From an uncultured Caryophanales bacterium (GTDB lineage Bacteria > Bacillota_I > Bacilli_A > RFN20 > CAG-826), in contig CAJJXG010000001.1 in the NCBI GenBank assembly GCA_905197045.1, positions 62,001 through 126,000 of the forward strand: a stretch of DNA of 64,000 nucleotides, read 5' to 3'. The notes beneath the pieces were generated by a model. It was not told where the DNA came from. It searched no databases and saw only the letters and a list, made by a program, of their open reading frames with translations. The translations under genes were made by a program, and so were the position numbers. Below, piece after piece: positions 1-8,033 of the stretch (within the stretch, counting starts at the first letter, position 1; every line of letters starts with the position of its first letter).

Positions 1-918
1 TTTTGCAACTTTCTTTAAAGCATCAAGTGTTGAATAGTTTTCATGATTTATTAAATCAGAGTAATCTTTTGCAACTTCAGCCTTGTTTTTTGGCCTTTTA
101 TGACTTGCTTTGTATTCTTCAATAAATTTATCATCAACAAAAGCCTTTAAAATTGGAATTTTGATAAACATATTTAAAAAATTAATTAATTTATTTAAGG
201 CTTCTTTAACCTCTAGATCATTTAAATCGTAATAACGATGTTTTTTATTTTTAAGTCTTACATCAATGTAATTTTCTAATCCAACATTTCTTTTTAATGC
301 TTTTGAAGTTAACTTTATTACTTTGTTAAAGTAATAAGTAAAAAATGATACATTGGCTGGCAAGATAAAAGAAAGGTCATTTATTTTAAAATAGGCATCT
401 AATTCATTCACTGCTACATCGACTTCATAATTAAAAGTTGTAACTTTATCTACAGCAATAATGATTTTTCCAGCTTCGCCATAAATTGAGCATTTTTCAA
501 TATAGTTCGTCTTATAACTTAAATCTTTATCAAGCATTTCTTCTTTTGCCTTGAATTTAAATAAAGACTTACTATTTATTAATCTAGCTAGATCAGTAAT
601 AAAATCATTAAAAAAGATTGGAAAATGAGAGTATCCATTTAAATCAAAGTTATCGCTTGGATTTAAAAAATAACCTTCAAGGCGATAATCAATTTGTTCT
701 TTTATCGGAAAAGGATAAGCATTATCGATTGTTAATTCATTAAAGGAGTATTTATTAAAAATCTCTTCGACATCTTTAGCCTTTAAAGGATAATCTTTTT
801 TATCTCCTTTTATATGTAAAATATAGTTATTTAAGTCATCACTTATTATTTCAAAAGCTTTTGTCTTTTCAACACTTCCAAGTTCATTGTATTTAAATGA
901 TTTTAGTATTTTGGCCAT
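1..918 (-). CDS. Hypothetical protein, 3' end beyond window
   Basis: The reading frame is open from the ATG at 916-918 to the left edge, so 306 codons are visible and the C-terminus is missing. A GAGG ribosome binding site lies 8 nt before the ATG, and a TAAAAT -10-like box lies further upstream at 941-946. The protein starts MAKILKSFKYNELGSVEK. It is rich in Lys, Asn, Phe and Ile and shows no signal peptide or obvious membrane segment. I recognise no domain or motif. It forms its own transcription unit, since a terminator (984-1002) separates it from the metalloregulator gene upstream. It is certainly a real gene because the frame is long and has a proper start signal, but I propose no function. 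Confidence 0.8.
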   Translation of the reverse strand, partial: MAKILKSFKYNELGSVEKTKAFEIISDDLNNYILHIKGDKKDYPLKAKDVEEIFNKYSFNELTIDNAYPFPIKEQIDYRLEGYFLNPSDNFDLNGYSHFPIFFNDFITDLARLINSKSLFKFKAKEEMLDKDLSYKTNYIEKCSIYGEAGKIIIAVDKVTTFNYEVDVAVNELDAYFKINDLSFILPANVSFFTYYFNKVIKLTSKALKRNVGLENYIDVRLKNKKHRYYDLNDLEVKEALNKLINFLNMFIKIPILKAFVDDKFIEEYKASHKRPKNKAEVAKDYSDLINHENYSTLDALKKVAK

Positions 919-983
919 ATTTTATACCTCGTCTAATATGATTTTATGCTAAAAGCCATTTGCTATCAACAAAACAAGAAAAA

Positions 984-1002
984 ACCACCTATAATAGGTG
1001 GT
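984..1002 (-). terminator. Intrinsic terminator after the DtxR-type gene
   Basis: The arms ACCACCTA and TAGGTGGT form an 8-bp stem with a 3-nt loop. On the minus strand they are followed by TTTTTT. The hairpin lies 25 nt after the stop of the metalloregulator gene. Confidence 0.85.
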
Positions 1003-1027
1003 CAAAAATCAAGATAAAAATATTAAA

Positions 1028-1396
1028 TTAATCTTTTTTAATATACTTTCTTAAGCAAGAGAAAGTCTCATCACTTAAATCGTGTTCAATCTTACAAGCA
1101 TCATCTGTTGCAACTTCATCACTAACACCGATTGAAATGAAAAAATCTCTTAAAGTACAATGCTTCTCGTAAGTTTTTTGAGCAATCAATAAACCATCAC
1201 TTGTTAAATTTAAAAACCCTGTAATTTTATCAACTTCAACTAAACCTTTTTCTTCTAATTTCTTCATTGCAATTGAAATCGAAGGTTTACTAAATTTCAT
1301 ATCATTGGCTAAATCAATTGAGCGAACATTGCCAATTCTCTCTTTTAATATTAATATCCTCTCTAAGTAGTCTTCTAAAGATTGATTGTTCTTCAT
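1028..1396 (-). CDS. DtxR/MntR-family metal-dependent transcriptional regulator
   Basis: This 122-residue protein has an N-terminal winged helix (residues 5-65) and a short metal-binding/dimerisation domain, the usual layout for MntR-size members that lack the C-terminal SH3-like domain. Candidate metal ligands are Asp9, Glu12, His79, Cys101, Glu104 and His105. The CKIEH motif puts Cys where DtxR has Cys102 and where B. subtilis MntR has Glu99. Iron and manganese are therefore both possible effectors. The start is the second ATG, because GAGGAG sits just before it; an in-frame ATG 15 nt upstream overlaps this site. A TTGATA-16-TATAAT promoter and a perfect 16-bp palindrome lie upstream. The nearby mntP gene suggests a manganese role, but that is inference. 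Confidence 0.9.
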   Translation of the reverse strand: MKNNQSLEDYLERILILKERIGNVRSIDLANDMKFSKPSISIAMKKLEEKGLVEVDKITGFLNLTSDGLLIAQKTYEKHCTLRDFFISIGVSDEVATDDACKIEHDLSDETFSCLRKYIKKD

Positions 1397-1427
1397 AATT
1401 ACTCCTCGCACATCGAATATATTCTTT

Positions 1428-1455
1428 ATTATAATACTTAAATTTTCTTTATCAA
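1428..1455 (-). promoter_or_regulatory. Sigma-A-type promoter of the DtxR-type gene
   Basis: A TTGATA box (1450-1455) and a TATAAT box (1428-1433) are separated by 16 bp on the minus strand. They lie about 30 nt upstream of the ATG. Confidence 0.7.
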
Positions 1456-1476
1456 AATAGTTGCTTATATATCATA

Positions 1477-1492
1477 GTTAGTTTAAACTAAC
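1477..1492. promoter_or_regulatory. Perfect 16-bp palindrome, candidate DtxR/MntR operator
   Basis: The sequence is GTTAGTTTAAACTAAC. Its core TTAG-N6-CTAA matches the general layout of DtxR-family operators (TTAGG...CCTAA type). It lies 22 bp upstream of the -35 box of the metalloregulator gene, a position that would suit activation or a second, undetected promoter. Further inverted repeats (1497-1505 with 1535-1543) follow. Confidence 0.5.
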
Positions 1493-1562
1493 ACTAGTAA
1501 TTTAATTAACCTTATCCTTAATTCTCCTTACTAGTTAAATTACAGTTTGCTATTTATAGCTT

Positions 1563-1604
1563 AAAAAAGAGGTAGACATTATCAACCCCGTCTACCTCTT
1601 TTTT
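1563..1604 (-). terminator. Intrinsic terminator after the DUF3137-like gene pair
   Basis: The arms AAAAAAGAGGTAGAC (1563-1577) and GTCTACCTCTTTTTT (1590-1604) form a perfect 15-bp stem with a 12-nt loop. It ends in a T-run in either direction and lies 9 nt after the stop at 1613. Confidence 0.9.
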
Positions 1605-1612
1605 AATTAATA

Positions 1613-2626
1613 TTAAAAATAACGATTAGTAAGTACGTCTTTTATAATTTCTTTATATTTTAAAACGCGCTCTTTCGTTTTAAAATATGCCGTTTTTGCA
1701 GTGATTTTCTTATTTTTCGCGATATTTTTTATATCAATTGTTTCTTCAGAGAAAGCTAAAACTAGATAATCATCTTTAAATACCAAAACAAAACCATTTT
1801 TAAGTTTTTCGTCAATTTTATTTACAGTCTCAATCATTAAAGGTTTAACAAATCTAAAACCCGAGACCTTATCGCTAGCATAAAAATTATATTTTTCATT
1901 GGCTTTTATATCTTCTGTCTCGAATTTGTTTTCGTTTTTAAAAATCGTTGAAAATGGTGTTAAAAACTTTTTACTTCTAATTTCAATAACATCAGTTGCA
2001 CTTTCTCTAAAATTCGTAAAAAGCATAATTGTCCCTTTAAATTTAGAGTTAACAATGCTTTTATCTTTAACTTTTCGAATTGATTCATATAAACCTAAAA
2101 AAGCACTACCAACAAAACCAAGTTCTGGAGCGGCCATAAGAAAGCCGATTAATTCAGTTAGATTTGATGAGCTAGTTACTTCAACAATTGAAACGTTTCT
2201 ATTTTGAGTTGTAACAAGTATTTTTTCTCCACTATTTAAAACATCAAAAGGACAAATATCTAATTCTTTTAATAAATTAGAATGTACTTTGCTCATTGGA
2301 TCATAAATCACTTGATTATCAAATACTTCTAAGATTGCTTGTTCGATTAATTCTTTTTTAAGAGCTTGGTCTTTTCTTTTATCGTTTTCATAAAATACAA
2401 AGCCGAGAAAACCAGAAACAAAAACCATTCCACCAAAAGCAATTAATAAAACAAAGCCTATTTCCCCATTTATTACTAAAAAAGTAATGCCTAAAGAAAG
2501 CATAATTGCTCCAATCAAGACAATTAAAAGAGAAATAATTATTACAAGCTTTGCTTTTAAACTTAAAAGATACTTTTCAGGTAATTTTTCAATTTCTTTT
2601 TTGGTGTAAATCTTCTTTTCTTTCAT
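1613..2626 (-). CDS. DUF3137-like membrane protein
   Basis: This 337-residue protein has two hydrophobic segments (about residues 25-50 and 55-75), then a large soluble part likely facing the cytoplasm. The soluble part has an FKGTIMLFTNF segment near residue 195 and a C-terminal segment of the type FxVYxxD...LTPxFMxxLxxL...LxFxxxxLYIAI, which resembles DUF3137 (galanin-like) proteins. That assignment comes from pattern memory only. It follows the next gene upstream by 4 nt, and the two share the same domain plan, so they look like a tandem paralogous pair. A strong terminator follows. No function is known to me. Confidence 0.7.
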   Translation of the reverse strand: MKEKKIYTKKEIEKLPEKYLLSLKAKLVIIISLLIVLIGAIMLSLGITFLVINGEIGFVLLIAFGGMVFVSGFLGFVFYENDKRKDQALKKELIEQAILEVFDNQVIYDPMSKVHSNLLKELDICPFDVLNSGEKILVTTQNRNVSIVEVTSSSNLTELIGFLMAAPELGFVGSAFLGLYESIRKVKDKSIVNSKFKGTIMLFTNFRESATDVIEIRSKKFLTPFSTIFKNENKFETEDIKANEKYNFYASDKVSGFRFVKPLMIETVNKIDEKLKNGFVLVFKDDYLVLAFSEETIDIKNIAKNKKITAKTAYFKTKERVLKYKEIIKDVLTNRYF

Positions 2627-2630
2627 AAAC

Positions 2631-3587
2631 TTAAATTAAATCATCAATTACTTTATTAATCGCAAAATAAATGGATGAATATTTAGAAAATTTCTCATAT
2701 ATATTTTCATCATCTCTTCTTAATAAATCTTTAGGATCAACAAAAATATCTTTCACTAATAAATATGCAGAGTTTTCTTTAATAAACAAAACAGCTTTTA
2801 GTTCCTTATTTTTTAAGTTTAATAAATCTTTTTTAATTTCATCTTTAATAAGTTCATAAAATCTTTCATTTTTAAGATAAACATCAAAATTCTTACAGAA
2901 TTCATCTTCTTTATTTACGATATTGTCTTTGGTGTAAACCATTGAGTGAGAAACATCGCTAGCTTTATCTCTAATATCAATTGGATAAGAAAGATTTAAA
3001 CTAATATTTTTAATTTCAAAAACAACTCCCTTAAAATCAAGATCAAGTTCTAATTTTTTATCACCTAAAATAGCTTTATTAGAAACAGTAAACATATCAT
3101 TAATAAAAGATTTATTTGTTTCTAAACTTACACCTTTTAAAACATTAATAATTTTGATATTGCTATTGCCATATTTATACTCAAAATTTGTTAATCTAAC
3201 CGTTTCAACACTCACATTCATTGCTTCGCTTTCTTGTAAGAAATTTTTCATTATATTGTTATGTTTAAGCGCTTTATAAGTGTTTTCACCAAAATTATCG
3301 ACCATTAAACGATAAAGCATTTTTTCGTATATTTTTTTATTTAAATAGCGTCCTTTAAAAGAAATAATACAAAGAGCAACTCCTACTACAAGTAAAGGAG
3401 CTCCTACATAAAGTAAAACAGGAATCTCATCAAGTTTAACTAAACCTATTAAAGCTAAAACAAAACCTGCAAAGCCCATCATAAAACCAAGCATTAAACA
3501 AAAAGGGCTAAACTTAAAAAATAAGCGAGGTTTTGCAAGCTTTTTCTCTTCTTCAATAGTAAATGGTACGTTTTTATCTTTATTCAT
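2631..3587 (-). CDS. DUF3137-like membrane protein, paralogue of its neighbour
   Basis: This 318-residue protein has two membrane segments (about residues 27-50 and 55-75). A soluble region with the same order of motifs as the downstream gene follows: a DFKGVVFEIKN segment, then an FCKNFDVYLKNERFYELI segment and a hydrophobic strand near the C-terminus. The family call (DUF3137-like) is tentative. No ribosome binding site precedes the ATG; instead a TAAAAT box lies 8 nt upstream (3596-3601), which would give an almost leaderless mRNA. It is co-transcribed with the 4-nt-distant downstream paralogue. Confidence 0.7.
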   Translation of the reverse strand: MNKDKNVPFTIEEEKKLAKPRLFFKFSPFCLMLGFMMGFAGFVLALIGLVKLDEIPVLLYVGAPLLVVGVALCIISFKGRYLNKKIYEKMLYRLMVDNFGENTYKALKHNNIMKNFLQESEAMNVSVETVRLTNFEYKYGNSNIKIINVLKGVSLETNKSFINDMFTVSNKAILGDKKLELDLDFKGVVFEIKNISLNLSYPIDIRDKASDVSHSMVYTKDNIVNKEDEFCKNFDVYLKNERFYELIKDEIKKDLLNLKNKELKAVLFIKENSAYLLVKDIFVDPKDLLRRDDENIYEKFSKYSSIYFAINKVIDDLI

Positions 3588-3638
3588 CTAAAGATATTTT
3601 ATCATATTTAATTTTTTAAAACGTAAATTTATATGAAG

Positions 3639-4244
3639 TTAAATAACCATTGCAATAGCTTCAACTAAAAATTTAATTGATAAACCAATAAAAATAAGTC
3701 CACTAATGAATGGAGCAAATTTTTCAACATAGACTCCAATTTTTTTACCAAATAATATAGTTAAAAATGAAAGCAAGAAAGTGATTACTCCAATTGTTGT
3801 AAAAACCATCATTGCATCAAATATTTTAGGTACTGATCCAATTAAAGAAAAGCCAACAGATAAAGCATCAATTGAAGTGGCAATTGTTTGCATGAAAATT
3901 TCAAGAGGCTTAACTTTTGTTGCTAATTCACAAACTTCACCATCTCTTGTTTTCTTTTTTCTTTCTTTATATTCTTTTATTCCATCGATTATTGATTTAA
4001 GACCTAAAATCAGCATGACGGAGAAAGCAATCCAAGGAACATAAACATCTATATAATCATAAACAGCATAGCCAATAAAATAGCCAATAACAGGCATTAA
4101 AAATTGGGCAAAGCCAAAACAAAGTGCAATAATTATGCACTTTGAGATTTTAATTTTATGTTCTTTTATTCCATCGCTAGCTCCAGCGCACATTGCATCT
4201 GCAGCCATCGTAATTGATAAAACAATGCTTTCTAAAAAACCCAT
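3639..4244 (-). CDS. mntP: MntP-type manganese efflux pump
   Basis: This 201-residue integral membrane protein has about six hydrophobic segments arranged as two related halves. Each half carries the MntP (DUF204) signature with an acidic residue in the first helix: SITMAADAMCAG near residue 15 and ATSIDALSVGF near residue 125. Known family members export Mn2+ from the cytoplasm. The start lacks a ribosome binding site; a TAAAAT box at 4252-4257 ends 7 nt before the ATG, and a TTAG-N6-CTAA element (4272-4285) lies just upstream. That element has the same half-sites as the palindrome upstream of the DtxR-type gene, so regulation by that protein is plausible. The length is normal for the family. 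Confidence 0.9.
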   Translation of the reverse strand: MGFLESIVLSITMAADAMCAGASDGIKEHKIKISKCIIIALCFGFAQFLMPVIGYFIGYAVYDYIDVYVPWIAFSVMLILGLKSIIDGIKEYKERKKKTRDGEVCELATKVKPLEIFMQTIATSIDALSVGFSLIGSVPKIFDAMMVFTTIGVITFLLSFLTILFGKKIGVYVEKFAPFISGLIFIGLSIKFLVEAIAMVI

Positions 4245-4271
4245 ACAATAGATTTTATCGAAATTGTATAG

Positions 4272-4285
4272 TTAGCATTAACTAA
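4272..4285. promoter_or_regulatory. TTAG-N6-CTAA element upstream of mntP
   Basis: TTAGCATTAACTAA has outer half-sites identical to the 16-bp palindrome at 1477-1492, but its centre is not symmetric. It overlaps the expected -35 region of mntP. It is a candidate site for the DtxR-type regulator. Confidence 0.35.
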
Positions 4286-4287
4286 AA

Positions 4288-5715
4288 TTAATATGCCTTA
4301 GCAAAATAAACAACGTATTTAGCTTTTTTACCACATACAGGGCAAACTTCATCAAACGCTACTTGATCAAAAGGCATACAACGAGCTGTGGCATTGGTGT
4401 CTTCTTTGATTTTGTTTTCACACTCTTCATTTCCGCACCACATCATCTTTGCATATCCGCCTTTTGCAACTACTTCTTTTAATTCATCATAGCTATGAAC
4501 TTCTTTGATATTTGTTAAAAGATTATGCAAAGCAGCACTATACATTTCGTTATGGACTTTTTTAAATAATTCTTGGACAGTATCGACTATATTATCTAAA
4601 GAATATCTATTTTTTGAACCATCATTTCTTTTATGAATCATACATGAATTTTGGTTTAAATCTTTTGGTCCAATTTCAAGTCTTAATGGTACGCCTTTCA
4701 TTTCGTATTCAGCAAACTTCCATCCTGGAGTTTTGTCGCTAGCATCAAGTTTTACCCTAATTCCAGCACTTTCTAAAGTTTCTTTTACTTCTTTACATTT
4801 AGCAATTACGCCGGCTTCATTCATCTTAATTGGAACAATAACAACTTGAATTGGTGCAACAAATGGAGGTAAAACAAGACCATTATCGTCACCATGAACC
4901 ATAATTAAAGCACCAATTAAACGTGTTGAAACACCCCAACTTGTTTGGAAAGGTGTTTTGATTTTGCCATCTTTATCAAGATATTGAATTCCAAAAGCTT
5001 TAGCAAAACCATCACCAAAATAGTGACTTGTTCCGCTTTGTAAAGCCTTTCCATCATGCATTAAAGCTTCAATAGAATAAGTTTCTAAAGCTCCAGCAAA
5101 TTTTTCTTTTTCGGTTTTTCTACCTTTTACAAATGGAATAGCTAATAAATCACGACCTAATTTATCATAAATTTCGAGCATTCTAAGAGTTTCTTGTCTT
5201 GCTTCATGCTCACTTGCATGCATCGTATGACCTTCTTGCCATAAAAATTCAGCACCTCTTAAAAATGGTCTTGTAGTTTTTTCCCATCTTACAACTGAAC
5301 ACCATTGATTATAAAGTTTTGGTAAATCACGATAACTTTTTATGATATGAGAATAGTGCTCACAAAAAACACATTCACTTGTTGGTCTAATAATTAAAGG
5401 ATCTTGAATTTCTTGACCACCACCAATTGTAGCTACAAGTGTTTCAGGAGCAAAACCAGCAATATGATCTTTTTCTTTTTGAAATAATGATTGAGAAATA
5501 ACAAGTGGCATATAAATATTTTCATGACCGGTCTTCTTAAATTCTCCATCTAAATATTTTTGAATTTGCTCCCAAATTGCATAACCATATGGACGATAAA
5601 TAATAAAGCCTTTAACGTTACTATAGTCCATTAATTCAGCTTTTTTACAAACGTCTGTATACCATTGAGCAAAATCTTCATCTCTACTTGTAATTGATTT
5701 ATTTTTAATATCCAT
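4288..5715 (-). CDS. proS: Prolyl-tRNA synthetase, archaeal/eukaryotic type
   Basis: This cytoplasmic class II synthetase charges tRNA-Pro. Its 475 residues contain motif 1 (about residues 35-60), motif 2 (TRPFLRGAEFLWQEGHT near 150) and motif 3 (GVPLRLEIGPKD near 340). The editing insertion of bacterial-type ProRS is absent. The C-terminal domain carries paired cysteines (WCGNEEC and CPVCG) and ends in the typical terminal Tyr of this class. The form is usual in archaea and eukaryotes and is also found in mycoplasmas and some Bacilli. AAAGG precedes the ATG. It starts 13 nt after the stop of the gene upstream and is probably co-transcribed with it. Confidence 0.96.
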   Translation of the reverse strand: MDIKNKSITSRDEDFAQWYTDVCKKAELMDYSNVKGFIIYRPYGYAIWEQIQKYLDGEFKKTGHENIYMPLVISQSLFQKEKDHIAGFAPETLVATIGGGQEIQDPLIIRPTSECVFCEHYSHIIKSYRDLPKLYNQWCSVVRWEKTTRPFLRGAEFLWQEGHTMHASEHEARQETLRMLEIYDKLGRDLLAIPFVKGRKTEKEKFAGALETYSIEALMHDGKALQSGTSHYFGDGFAKAFGIQYLDKDGKIKTPFQTSWGVSTRLIGALIMVHGDDNGLVLPPFVAPIQVVIVPIKMNEAGVIAKCKEVKETLESAGIRVKLDASDKTPGWKFAEYEMKGVPLRLEIGPKDLNQNSCMIHKRNDGSKNRYSLDNIVDTVQELFKKVHNEMYSAALHNLLTNIKEVHSYDELKEVVAKGGYAKMMWCGNEECENKIKEDTNATARCMPFDQVAFDEVCPVCGKKAKYVVYFAKAY

Positions 5716-5728
5716 AAATACCTTTTTT

Positions 5729-7582
5729 CTATTTTTTGTACATATTTGATAATTTCTTACTAACTTTCTTCTTTATTGGAATCAAAACACTACTAGGTTC
5801 ATTTAGAATGCTTGTAGCAAATGTATAAATTCCCTTTTTAACAAGCAATTCTATTTCTTGCCAACTATGGGCTCTATAAGAAATAATCGGTTGATTAAAT
5901 TTAGTCATTTTATTATAAAGAGCGTAAGTGTCTTGAACAGATTTAGATTCAATTTTAAAGTTGTTCGGTAAGTGAGAATTAATTAAAAATCCATCAAAGA
6001 TTTTATAAGTTTTTTCTCTTAAAATATAATCGCCTAAATTCACATTAAGATAAATCTCATAACCTCTCTCTTTAAGAAGACTAATTTGATTCATAAATGT
6101 TTCTTTTATGGTGTCGCTTTCTTTATCGTTATCAATTGAAATTAAATCGTTATTATTTAAGATAAGAATAAGATTTAAACTATCAACCCCGCTCATATGA
6201 GGAAAATTTCTAACCATAAACTCAAGTTCATTAAAGGAAATAAAATAAGCGAGTTTTGTAGTGATATTTTCTTTTTCATCGTTAAAAACAGGAATAACAT
6301 CACGAACAATAAGAGAATATAACTCTTTTGTGAGATTATATTTTAAAGCTGCGCTCTTCACTTCCTCGATACTTTTAAAAATCGATAAACGCGGCTCAAC
6401 TAAAGCAATGTAGCCCGGATTCATAACACGGACATTAGCAATACGATAGATAGGTAAAAAATTAACAGTTAAAAGATTAAGGCGAATAATTTTTTGAAGT
6501 TCTGTTTTGTATGAATCTTCAATATTAGCATTAGCTCCAAATTCGTCTCTATAAACAAGATATTTTCTTTGACCTTCATTTGCTAATCTATTTAAACGAT
6601 TTAAAATATCAACACTTTTAAGAAAATCTTTATCTAGTTTATTTATTTGGCCAGCACTAATAACGTATTTATAATAAGCAGTAAGCCCTTTAACTTCTAG
6701 AAGGTAATCAATTCGATGAAGTTTTTTCTTTAAATCGTTAGTAATTCTTCCAATTGTACTTATATTTTTGTTACTAATTCCAATATCGCTATTTCGACAA
6801 GAAATAATTACAAGTTCTAATGCTTCATTATCACTAAATACATAATAATTTTGTTGTCCTTTTCCTTTGATGTTTCTATGTCGACGATAAATTGCGTTTA
6901 AAAGTTGATAACGAATTTCATATTCATTATGAGAGGAAGGAACATTGTTTCTTTTATAAAATTTAACAAGATACATTGCTCCATATTTAAATTTGTTTTG
7001 CATATAGAGATGGTTTATATCTTTAACTGAATATAAATCTTGAACGACATTTTCAAACTCATGCGAACTTGAAACAGGTAAGTTATACAAAAAATGGGTA
7101 TTAAAATATAAAATTTTCTTTGCTTTATTAATTTTTGTACAACAAAGCATTAATTTAAATGTAAAGCGAAGAATATCTTTTCTTTTTAAATCGCAGCGAG
7201 AATAATCAAAAAGACGAACTGTATCTTCACTATCGGCAATAATTTGACCGCTTAATAATCCTTTTACCCATTGATCGAAGTTAACTGAATCATTTTTATA
7301 AAACCTTTTAATAAAGTCTTCGTAAGAATAGGTTTTTAAATTATCTAATTTCTTAAAGTTGATAATTTTTACTGATTTATTAGCGTAATCAATAACTAAA
7401 GCATTTTCGGCATTCAATTCGTTTTTTATTCTAATGTCAAGATTTCTGCCTTTTATAAAAACAAAAACATATAAACTAACTGCTACTAAAATAAAAAATA
7501 TTAAAATAGAGCAAAAAATAATGGCGAACATATTGCCATCACTAATAGGACTTAATACATTAATCAAGTTAAGCTCTTTCAT
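5729..7582 (-). CDS. Membrane-anchored degenerate GGDEF-EAL protein
   Basis: This 617-residue protein has one N-terminal membrane helix (about residues 18-43). Residues 200-345 resemble a GGDEF domain: the closing segment YVISAGQINKLDKDFLKSVD and the following RxNRxxNEGQRKYLVY fit that fold, but the GGDEF site reads SDNEA (250-254). Residues 365-600 resemble an EAL domain: FLPIYRIAN (YQPI-type strand), then IAL in place of EAL (near 393), NVNLG in place of DDFG, and no KxD lysine. All catalytic residues for making or cleaving c-di-GMP therefore appear lost, so it is probably a binding or scaffold protein. The assignment is by eye. A long palindrome overlaps its -10 box, and no ribosome binding site is seen. 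Confidence 0.65.
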   Translation of the reverse strand: MKELNLINVLSPISDGNMFAIIFCSILIFFILVAVSLYVFVFIKGRNLDIRIKNELNAENALVIDYANKSVKIINFKKLDNLKTYSYEDFIKRFYKNDSVNFDQWVKGLLSGQIIADSEDTVRLFDYSRCDLKRKDILRFTFKLMLCCTKINKAKKILYFNTHFLYNLPVSSSHEFENVVQDLYSVKDINHLYMQNKFKYGAMYLVKFYKRNNVPSSHNEYEIRYQLLNAIYRRHRNIKGKGQQNYYVFSDNEALELVIISCRNSDIGISNKNISTIGRITNDLKKKLHRIDYLLEVKGLTAYYKYVISAGQINKLDKDFLKSVDILNRLNRLANEGQRKYLVYRDEFGANANIEDSYKTELQKIIRLNLLTVNFLPIYRIANVRVMNPGYIALVEPRLSIFKSIEEVKSAALKYNLTKELYSLIVRDVIPVFNDEKENITTKLAYFISFNELEFMVRNFPHMSGVDSLNLILILNNNDLISIDNDKESDTIKETFMNQISLLKERGYEIYLNVNLGDYILREKTYKIFDGFLINSHLPNNFKIESKSVQDTYALYNKMTKFNQPIISYRAHSWQEIELLVKKGIYTFATSILNEPSSVLIPIKKKVSKKLSNMYKK

Positions 7583-7583
7583 A

Positions 7584-7608
7584 TACTTTAGTATTATATA
7601 CTAAAGTA
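7584..7608. promoter_or_regulatory. 25-bp palindrome over the -10 box of the GGDEF-EAL-like gene
   Basis: Perfect 11-bp arms (TACTTTAGTAT and ATACTAAAGTA) flank a 3-nt centre. The minus-strand TATAAT box (7593-7598) lies inside, and the palindrome ends 2 nt before the ATG. It is a candidate repressor operator. Confidence 0.5.
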
Positions 7609-7664
7609 ACTTAACTAAGTAGTTTAAAGATTTTTAATTTTTGCTTTTTCACGCATTTTCATTT

Positions 7665-7691
7665 AAAAAACTTGCAAATCTAAAGTATTTT
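7665..7691 (-). repeat. Dispersed 27-nt intergenic motif, copy 1
   Basis: The plus-strand core is CTTGCAAATCT preceded by an A-run and followed by TATTTT. It lies between the tRNA-Ser gene and the GGDEF-EAL-like gene. See also the copies near 10694, 26212, 28369, 44351 and 49608. The rest of 7609-7861 holds no gene that I can see. Confidence 0.5.
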
Positions 7692-7861
7692 CATAAATTA
7701 AATAAATTTTAGAACGGAAATATTGCGGTAAAAGTCGCTTTTTGAGTCTTTTTAAAAACCGAAAGCTAAGAATTAACAAGGTATTCTTTTTTTATTAAAT
7801 CACAGAAGAAAACATGGAATACACTTTTCATGAAAATATAGAAATAAAAGTTATCAGAATG

Positions 7862-7867
7862 TATAAT
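7862..7867 (+). promoter_or_regulatory. -10 box of the tRNA-Ser gene
   Basis: TATAAT lies 10 nt upstream of the mature tRNA 5' end. No good -35 box is visible. Confidence 0.5.
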
Positions 7868-7877
7868 TGAAAAGCAC

Positions 7878-7968
7878 GGAGAAATACCCAAGCGGCTGAA
7901 GGGGTCAGTTTCGAAAACTGATAGTAGGTTTACGCCTAGCGCGAGTTCGAATCTCGCTTTCTCCGCCA
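7878..7968 (+). tRNA. tRNA-Ser (anticodon CGA)
   Basis: A full cloverleaf can be drawn. The acceptor stem is GGAGAAA with TTTCTCC, followed by discriminator G and an encoded CCA. The anticodon stem TCAGT/ACTGA closes the loop TTCGAAA, giving anticodon CGA, which reads UCG. A long variable arm (TAGG...CCTA) typical of serine tRNAs follows, and the T arm is GCGAG-TTCGAAT-CTCGC. The gene is alone on the plus strand among minus-strand genes and has its own -10 box and terminator. Confidence 0.97.
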
Positions 7969-7978
7969 AATTGATTTT

Positions 7979-8010
7979 AAAAGGCGCTCCTTTTACGGAA
8001 CGCCTTTTTT
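7979..8010. terminator. Bidirectional terminator between tRNA-Ser and nfnB
   Basis: AAAAGGCG...CGCCTTTTTT forms a GC-rich stem with one internal mismatch. T-runs occur on both strands, so it can end the tRNA transcript and the convergent nfnAB transcript. Confidence 0.85.
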
Positions 8011-8033
8011 AGAATAATTTAATTTTTGCGGGA

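Noticed and set aside
7766..7969. Minus-strand open frame of 67 codons
   Set aside because: It runs across the tRNA-Ser gene on the opposite strand and has no ribosome binding site.
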